Positions 59,111-64,000 of a stretch of DNA of 64,000 nt are shown piece after piece (position 1 is the stretch's first letter; each line of letters opens with the position of its first letter). The stretch comes from Bryobacterales bacterium (lineage in GTDB: Bacteria > Acidobacteriota > Terriglobia > Bryobacterales > Bryobacteraceae). The stretch lies in assembly GCA_020846745.1 (NCBI GenBank), contig JADLDI010000061.1, positions 1 through 64,000 of the forward strand, read 5' to 3'. The translations under genes were made by a program, and so were the position numbers. The notes beneath the pieces were generated by a model. The model did not search any database. It was not told the origin of the DNA and saw only the letters and a list, made by a program, of their open reading frames with translations.

Positions 59111-61468
59111 TCAGATTTTTTCGCGAGTGTAGATCTGGAAGGGCGCCCAATAATAAGGACGGTTCAGATTGCCGCCACCCGCTAGCAGGCGCCGCTTAGC
59201 CGCGCGCAGAGCGGCGGCGGGCGGGTGGCCTTTCGAAAGATAGGAATAGAGCTGTTCCATCAGCATTGCCGTTGAAGCATCCGCCACATCCCAAAGTCCC
59301 GCGATGACATGCCTTGCACCGGCCCGGAGAAATGCCCACGAGAAACCCACCAAGCCTTCGCCCGAGTAGTTACGAACGCCGGCCCCGCGGCAGGCAGAAA
59401 TGGTTACCAGCCGGGCGCGGAGTTGCAGATTCATGACATCGCGGGCATAAAGCTTATAACCGTTCTTACCGTTCGACAGCAGCACGGAGGAATCGAGTGG
59501 AGACTCGCGATTGGCCTTCGCGTGGGCGGCGAAATGGATGTAGCCGAACTCGCCTGCGTGCGCCTCGAGAAATGCATCGGGCGTCGCCTGCGCTCCGGCA
59601 AGCACCCGGCACCGATTATCGAAAATGCGGCGTAAGGCTCCAAGTTCCTGGCCGGCGTAGGTGAGCCGTGGAAAATCGGGATCGACCTGCAGCGGGTCGC
59701 CGACGATCAGTGCGTCGTTAGCTCTCGCGGACGCTTCGCTCGCCGAACTCAGTACCGCAAACGAGGGCGCGCTGACCACAATCTTGCTGTCGATCAGGTA
59801 GTTGCCCTGTTCATCGATGAGCGTCTCAAGGTTCAGCTCGTGCATCGCGCCGTCCGGCACCACAACCAAGCGTTCGCCCCTTACCAGATGGGCCGCCGGT
59901 TTGAGCAGCACGCGCCAGAGTTCGGCGGCCGCACTGGCCGGCTGGTTGCGGACGTCGCGGCGTTTTTCGACGATCGTGCGATTATGATCGGCCACTAACT
60001 CGGCGACACGCTGCGGCGATACGTTCAGATCGACCAGGTCAACTTTGCCGCCGTTCGCCACCCATACATGCGAGCCTTGCGGCGATAGCCAGAACCCTAG
60101 CAGCGAAGCTCTTGAACCCGCCGTGAGCTGATGGAGCACGTTCCGGCTGATGGTGTTGCCCGATGCTTCCCGCCGACCGGTGCGCCGCTCGATCAATTGC
60201 GCGCGGCTGCTCTCTTCCACACTTAAAGCCTGATCGATTTGCTTTTCCTCCAGCAGTACCGCGACGTAATCCTGGTAGTTGCGAATCAACCGCGACAGAA
60301 ATGAAAGCTGGTAGTCGGGCTTGCTTAATTGAGCCCGCTTTTGGGCAATGGCGCCGATCGCCTGGCGGTACGCACGATGCATCAGGTCGCGCCGCCCGCG
60401 GTTGCGCTGGGCGGTGGCGAGATAAGCGAGGCAGGTCCAACGATCTTCCGCATCTTCCGATTCCCCGAGCGCGAGTTCCAACAGCCGTGCGGCATCATCC
60501 CAACGGCCGCGCGCGCCGGCGATCAATCCCGCGTTGATGTTTTGCTTGGGCTGCAACGCATTGCGGTTCCACTGCTCGGCCTCCGCGATGTTTTTGGCTT
60601 CGATGAGCGCAGAGGCCATCCAGCCGCTCCAGTGCGCAAAGGATTCGTCGCTGATGCGTTGCGCAATTTCAGTCGCACGGCGGTAGTTGGCAATCGCCTG
60701 GTCGAGCCGGCCAAGGTCCTGTTCCAGCCGGCCGAGCGAGCCGGCCGTACGCATGATCAGTAACTGCGCTTTCAGTTTTTCATGAAGCGCAAGCGACTGC
60801 CGCAGCATGGTCTCGGCCTGCTCGTAATCGCCGAGGCGCTCACGGCAAATCGCCAGGTTCAGGATCACCGCGGAATGGGCGGCCTCGCTGCCTGCGGCAC
60901 GGGTTAACGCCTCGGCCTTTTCCAGCATTTTCATGGCGGGATCGTATTGAGCCGTCTGAAGCAGTTTCAGCCCCCGATTGATCCATACGGTGCTAATCCA
61001 ATAATCGCTGCCGGTAGCCTCAACCTGCGTCAGGATCTGCTCTGCTTCGTCCCAGCGGCTCGCATCCTGACGAACGCGGGCCTGCTGCACCAGAGCTTCC
61101 GCCTCTAAGTCCTTGTCCCGGCGCTCGCGGGCCAGCTCGACGGCCTGTCCGAACTTTTGAAAGGCCTGGTCGCGCCGGCCGGACTGACGGTCAACCCAAC
61201 CTTCGAGAACCAGCTTGCGCGCTCGTAACTCGCCGGGCACGGCAGACTGCAAAAGGACTGCCGCTTTGCCGCGATCGCCCTGGTAGAGGAGGATTTCCGC
61301 TTCCAGCAGGCGGAACTGCGAGGCCCAGGGCTCTTTCGAGGGGGTGTGCTCTTTCAAAATAGAAAGCGCGGTCGACCAGTCCCCTAACCGGAACTTCTGC
61401 CAACCGCGCTTATAGATTTCTTCGTAATCGGTGGTGCGGCATCCCGCCAGCCAGTTTACGGCGGCCAG
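59111..61468 (-). CDS. TPR-CHAT caspase-like protease
   Basis: The protein has about 785 residues. The start is uncertain: the frame is open to 61690 but overlaps the upstream gene; a CTG at 61468 precedes a lipoprotein-like WLAGC motif. Residues about 15-440 are tetratricopeptide-type helical repeats (KRGWQKFRLGDWSTALSIL, AICRERLGDYEQAETMLRQS). The C-terminal 260 residues are a CHAT domain of the caspase/separase clan. Both catalytic positions are present: His in YIHFAAHAK (about residue 649) and Cys in TISACRGAG (about 693), with GFSWAFLRAGARHVIAGLW after them. It should be an active Cys protease switched by its TPR region. It lies in an operon with an ECF sigma and anti-sigma factor. Confidence 0.88.
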   Translation of the reverse strand: MAAVNWLAGCRTTDYEEIYKRGWQKFRLGDWSTALSILKEHTPSKEPWASQFRLLEAEILLYQGDRGKAAVLLQSAVPGELRARKLVLEGWVDRQSGRRDQAFQKFGQAVELARERRDKDLEAEALVQQARVRQDASRWDEAEQILTQVEATGSDYWISTVWINRGLKLLQTAQYDPAMKMLEKAEALTRAAGSEAAHSAVILNLAICRERLGDYEQAETMLRQSLALHEKLKAQLLIMRTAGSLGRLEQDLGRLDQAIANYRRATEIAQRISDESFAHWSGWMASALIEAKNIAEAEQWNRNALQPKQNINAGLIAGARGRWDDAARLLELALGESEDAEDRWTCLAYLATAQRNRGRRDLMHRAYRQAIGAIAQKRAQLSKPDYQLSFLSRLIRNYQDYVAVLLEEKQIDQALSVEESSRAQLIERRTGRREASGNTISRNVLHQLTAGSRASLLGFWLSPQGSHVWVANGGKVDLVDLNVSPQRVAELVADHNRTIVEKRRDVRNQPASAAAELWRVLLKPAAHLVRGERLVVVPDGAMHELNLETLIDEQGNYLIDSKIVVSAPSFAVLSSASEASARANDALIVGDPLQVDPDFPRLTYAGQELGALRRIFDNRCRVLAGAQATPDAFLEAHAGEFGYIHFAAHAKANRESPLDSSVLLSNGKNGYKLYARDVMNLQLRARLVTISACRGAGVRNYSGEGLVGFSWAFLRAGARHVIAGLWDVADASTAMLMEQLYSYLSKGHPPAAALRAAKRRLLAGGGNLNRPYYWAPFQIYTREKI

Positions 61469-62343
61469 CCCGAGCCATTCTCGCCGCCAAAGGCGATCTC
61501 CAGGTCCCCGCCCCAGGGCGAGCCCAGTTCCGCCCTCACCATCGCAATCTGCTTCAGCCCACTGTGCATCCGCAACTCGCCCACTATGAGAGTTCCCCAT
61601 CCCGGTATGTACAACCGGTTGCGGCCCAACCACTGAATGTCGCCGGGATGTTCGTTCGTATCCCACTTGATACTGTCTACCACAGTACAAACGGCATATC
61701 GGGTGTTAGGCAATCGCTTAGGCGGGGCTTCCGGGGTATGGAAGGAATCGGGCGGTATCAGAAGACTGCCGTAGCGTTCAAGGAATTCCGGGTCGGCATT
61801 GCATCGCTGCCGGAACGCATCGAAATCGGGGATTTGCAGAAACTCACGCGATGCAAACTTTACGCGAAGCGGGGCTCCATCAATGCGGAAGCCTTCAATC
61901 TTCACCTCCGCGCTGATTCCGGGCACATCGCCGTTTTCCGCCCGGGTGGTCCCGGTCAGTTTGAAATAGACGGTGTCGAGTTCGACCTTGCGCTCGCCGT
62001 TGCGAATGACAACTCCTTGGACCGTACTCGTCACCGTGGTAACCGCCGGCAATTGGTTTTCTTTCCAGTTGCCCCGCGTGTAGCGTGCGGCGCTCTTCAC
62101 GGGTTGAAAATCGCCGCGGGCCTCACTCAGTACATAGAGGACCGAAAGCAAGTCCTCAAAACCGACATCGCCTGTCTCGGCGCGCGACCAGCCGCCCATA
62201 GACGACAAAGAGACCGGTGCCTTGGTAGGCAGCAGTCTCTCGTCGTCAGTAGTCAGAATTCGATCGCCATCGCGGCGCATATTGAGTGAAACACCGCCGG
62301 CGTAGCCTGTGAAATAGTGGATCAGTCGTTTGCGGTCAGCCAT
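61456..62343 (-). CDS. Unknown protein of the sigma-CHAT operon
   Basis: The protein has 295 residues. It begins ADRKRLIHYFTGYAGGVSLN without a signal peptide or membrane segment. The middle is beta-rich (VQGVVIRNGERKVELDTVYF, ISAEVKIEGFRIDGAPLRVK) and the C-terminus has RLYIPGWGTLIVGEL and a Gly-rich end (IAFGGENGSGWPP). No family is recognised. It lies 4 nt after the anti-sigma gene and its end overlaps the start region of the CHAT gene. It is a candidate substrate, adaptor or effector of the protease. Confidence 0.65.
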   Translation of the reverse strand: MADRKRLIHYFTGYAGGVSLNMRRDGDRILTTDDERLLPTKAPVSLSSMGGWSRAETGDVGFEDLLSVLYVLSEARGDFQPVKSAARYTRGNWKENQLPAVTTVTSTVQGVVIRNGERKVELDTVYFKLTGTTRAENGDVPGISAEVKIEGFRIDGAPLRVKFASREFLQIPDFDAFRQRCNADPEFLERYGSLLIPPDSFHTPEAPPKRLPNTRYAVCTVVDSIKWDTNEHPGDIQWLGRNRLYIPGWGTLIVGELRMHSGLKQIAMVRAELGSPWGGDLEIAFGGENGSGWPP

Positions 62344-62347
62344 TTCT

Positions 62348-63016
62348 CTAGTGTTCCCAGTCGTCGTGCCGCTTTAAGTCGAACCGGTATCGCTCCAGCA
62401 CGCGACCGTCACCGGCAGCCGCTACAATCTGGTAACGGCCATCCGGCAGTTTATCTGTTGGCAACCGCAATGTCACGTTGGGTCCGGCTGAACTTGTCAA
62501 CTGAAACAGGACTCCACCTTTGTCGTCGAGCACCGTCCAATAGAGCGAACCGGACACCGGCACGGTGATCTCGAGGTCGATCGCCATCGTTCGGGCACTC
62601 CGCGCAATCGCCACCGCCGGCACGTCGCCGCGGGTTTCCGGCGCGATGTTGATGGTGGCCGCGGCGGTGGGCCCTAGCGCTCGCTGCAGGCCCGGAATGA
62701 TTACGACCTGCTGATATCCCGCCACTACGGCCAGGGCCAGCGCCGCTCCCACAGGAACGAGCGATTGCGGAATAAACCACGATGCAATCCGGTCCCACAG
62801 GCTCACCTTGCACTCCGGTTCCGCCACCCTGGCAGGCGCCGACAGGTCCAACTCCGCTTTCAGGTTGTCGAAAAGCATCGCACCTGCGCGCACATCCGCC
62901 GCGCATTCCGCGCAGGTGAAGAAGTGCTCTTCGAACTGATCCCGTTCTTCGGCGGTCAGTTCACCCAGCAGATACCTCTCTGACGCGAGCATTTCCTTGG
63001 CTGCTTCGTGTCGCAT
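62348..63016 (-). CDS. Membrane anti-sigma factor with zinc-finger (zf-HC2)
   Basis: The protein has 222 residues from the ATG at 63016; a GTG at 63046 is the alternative. The cytoplasmic anti-sigma motif is EEHFFTCAECAADV (His-x3-Cys-x2-Cys) near residue 38. A membrane segment follows (LVPVGAALALAVVAGYQQVV), then a beta-rich outer domain (LEITVPVSGSLYWTVL, LPTDKLPDGRYQIVAA). It should hold the sigma factor encoded upstream. The connection to a CHAT protease two genes away suggests proteolytic release. Confidence 0.85.
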   Translation of the reverse strand: MRHEAAKEMLASERYLLGELTAEERDQFEEHFFTCAECAADVRAGAMLFDNLKAELDLSAPARVAEPECKVSLWDRIASWFIPQSLVPVGAALALAVVAGYQQVVIIPGLQRALGPTAAATINIAPETRGDVPAVAIARSARTMAIDLEITVPVSGSLYWTVLDDKGGVLFQLTSSAGPNVTLRLPTDKLPDGRYQIVAAAGDGRVLERYRFDLKRHDDWEH

Positions 63017-63071
63017 ATTCCGTTCCCTCTTTAAAGTGACGTTCACCGGCTAAACGTTTCAACAGGCATGA

Positions 63072-63641
63072 TCAGGCCGCTCCCGCGGTCCGGCTGCGCA
63101 ACAGCCCTTCCTTGAGCCGGGCTTTCGCCCGGTGCAAAAGAACACGCAAGTAATCCCGATCCACTTTCATTTCGCTGCATACTTCGTCCTTCCCTCTCTC
63201 CTCGAGAAAGATCTTTCGCAGCAGGTCGCGATCTTTAGGGGGGAGGCTTTCGAGGACGCGGCGAACCTCGACCCGACTCTCCTCCGTAACGAGCCGCGAT
63301 TCCGTGTCCGGCCGGAAGTCCGGCGGATCGGCCATATGTTCAGGCAATTCCGCCGATCGCGATTCGGCTCGGAAATGCTCCAAAACTACGTTGGTACAGA
63401 CAGTGTTGACGAAAGCGCCCAGGCGTTCGGGATGATCGAGGCCACCGGTCTTCCTCAGATACGCGAGCACGCGCAGAAACGTCTCCTGGACGACGTCCTC
63501 CCGCATCTGCGGCGATCGAACACGCATCCGGAGTTTAATGAACAGCAGTTCGCCGAAGTAGTCGGTGAAGTGTTGCTCAACATCGGGATTCCCGGCGATC
63601 AGGCTATCAACATAATCCCGGTCAAAAGAGTGAAAGGTCAT
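63072..63641 (-). CDS. ECF RNA polymerase sigma factor of the CHAT operon
   Basis: The protein has 189 residues from the ATG at 63641 (MTFHSFDRDYVDSLIAGNPD); a frame running to 63752 adds 37 Arg/Ser-rich residues without support. Region 2 appears as LRMRVRSPQMREDVVQETFL and region 4 as LPPKDRDLLRKIFLEERGKD and MKVDRDYLRVLLHRAKARL. It resembles ECF groups of Acidobacteriota and Planctomycetota. It is the first gene of the operon that continues with the anti-sigma factor, the unknown protein, TPR-CHAT and LRR proteins. Confidence 0.9.
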   Translation of the reverse strand: MTFHSFDRDYVDSLIAGNPDVEQHFTDYFGELLFIKLRMRVRSPQMREDVVQETFLRVLAYLRKTGGLDHPERLGAFVNTVCTNVVLEHFRAESRSAELPEHMADPPDFRPDTESRLVTEESRVEVRRVLESLPPKDRDLLRKIFLEERGKDEVCSEMKVDRDYLRVLLHRAKARLKEGLLRSRTAGAA

Positions 63642-63893
63642 GGATCGGGATCGGCTGCTACGATCCCGGTAGTATACCGTTCGTGTGTTGGCCCTGCAAG
63701 GCGCATGGGAGGCGGAGGCAGGCGCGGATGAGGTGCGATGTGCAACGGCCATATTTATTCCCCCGTACCGCGGCAGTAAACACTTCGCAAGCCACGGCGC
63801 TTTGGAACGCGTGTTATCGAGGTCTAACTGCCTCGCTTACGGTAAGTAGTGTCGCAGCCGTTGCGGCCGTTTCACGCTGTCATTGTGATTTGA

Positions 63894-64000
63894 TTATTTG
63901 CCGATCGCATAGAGCGCATTCTGGGTGCGCACGTACATTCTGCCGTGGTCCAAGGCCGGTGTGGCATAGATATCGGAATCGAAGTCGTTGATCGCCAGAA
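63894..64000 (-). CDS. C-terminal end of a PQQ-like beta-propeller protein (partial)
   Basis: The reading frame enters from the right edge and stops at TAA 63896-63894. The 35 visible residues, including [20 protein letters not shown] and ALYAIGK, are the last blade of a PQQ-dependent-dehydrogenase-like or WD40-like propeller. Such proteins are often extracytoplasmic. The 250-bp gap to the sigma gene has no gene. Confidence 0.75.
   Translation of the reverse strand, partial: LAINDFDSDIYATPALDHGRMYVRTQNALYAIGK

Noticed and set aside
56117..63641. Type III-E CRISPR (Craspase) locus around the TPR-CHAT gene
   Set aside because: No cas gene and no repeat-spacer array exists in the window; only the protease and sigma components are comparable.

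Overview
The window is high-GC bacterial chromosome that reads like an Acidobacteriota (Solibacter/Bryobacter-like) genome. Pointers are two roughly 1000-residue TonB-dependent receptors with an N-terminal carboxypeptidase-regulatory-like domain, a CehA/McbA-type PHP metallohydrolase, many exported hydrolases, three ECF sigma/anti-sigma modules, and an N-terminal gene fragment of the Lys/Gly-rich 'STGPRT-EGK' family that is repeated in such genomes. The assignment rests on protein style, not on rRNA. No phage, transposase or CRISPR array was seen.

Layout. 1-2.9 kb: truncated repeat-family gene, a long non-coding stretch with two terminator hairpins, then a two-gene accessory cassette (LOTUS/OST-HTH protein plus an unknown protein) beside tRNA-Pro(UGG). 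2.9-12 kb (minus): M20 amidohydrolase, CocE/NonD esterase-peptidase, and an AddA/AddB-type helicase-nuclease pair. 12-14.6 kb: CpsB-type PHP phosphatase, two small membrane proteins, RecX, a solitary RHH antitoxin with a repeated operator. 14.7-17.6 kb: divergent amidohydrolase and CehA/McbA-like genes sharing a 22-bp promoter. 17.6-21.5 kb: VapBC-like pair, RarA, SpoU methyltransferase, YdcF protein, HicBA pair. 21.5-24.7 kb: RidA-like protein, rRNA pseudouridine synthase, ECF sigma/anti-sigma/exported protein. 24.9-32 kb: ADP-ribosylglycohydrolase, broken coiled-coil gene, KorAB ferredoxin oxidoreductase, hybrid histidine kinase. 32-41 kb: three-gene exported-protein operon, hydroxyisobutyrate-dehydrogenase-like enzyme, ECF sigma/anti-sigma/TonB receptor. 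41-44.2 kb: Tex and a 780-bp repeat-rich spacer. 44.2-52.9 kb: DUF362-like Tat protein, Ddl / alpha-beta hydrolase / membrane MurF / AI-2E transporter cluster, HupE/UreJ-like protein, M28 peptidase. 52.9-64 kb (minus): second TonB receptor, two leucine-rich-repeat proteins, TPR-CHAT caspase-like protease, an unknown protein, anti-sigma factor and ECF sigma factor, then the tail of a beta-propeller protein.

Genes are packed: nine 4-nt stop/start overlaps and two TGATG junctions were counted, so most clusters are probably co-transcribed and translationally coupled. Several genes have a -10-like hexamer 6-10 nt before the start codon, which suggests leaderless mRNAs.

The two most promising undescribed systems are the sigma / anti-sigma / unknown / TPR-CHAT / LRR operon at 56.1-63.6 kb, whose parts resemble the protease-controlled sigma factor of type III-E CRISPR but without CRISPR, and the LOTUS-domain two-gene cassette beside tRNA-Pro at 0.9-2.5 kb.
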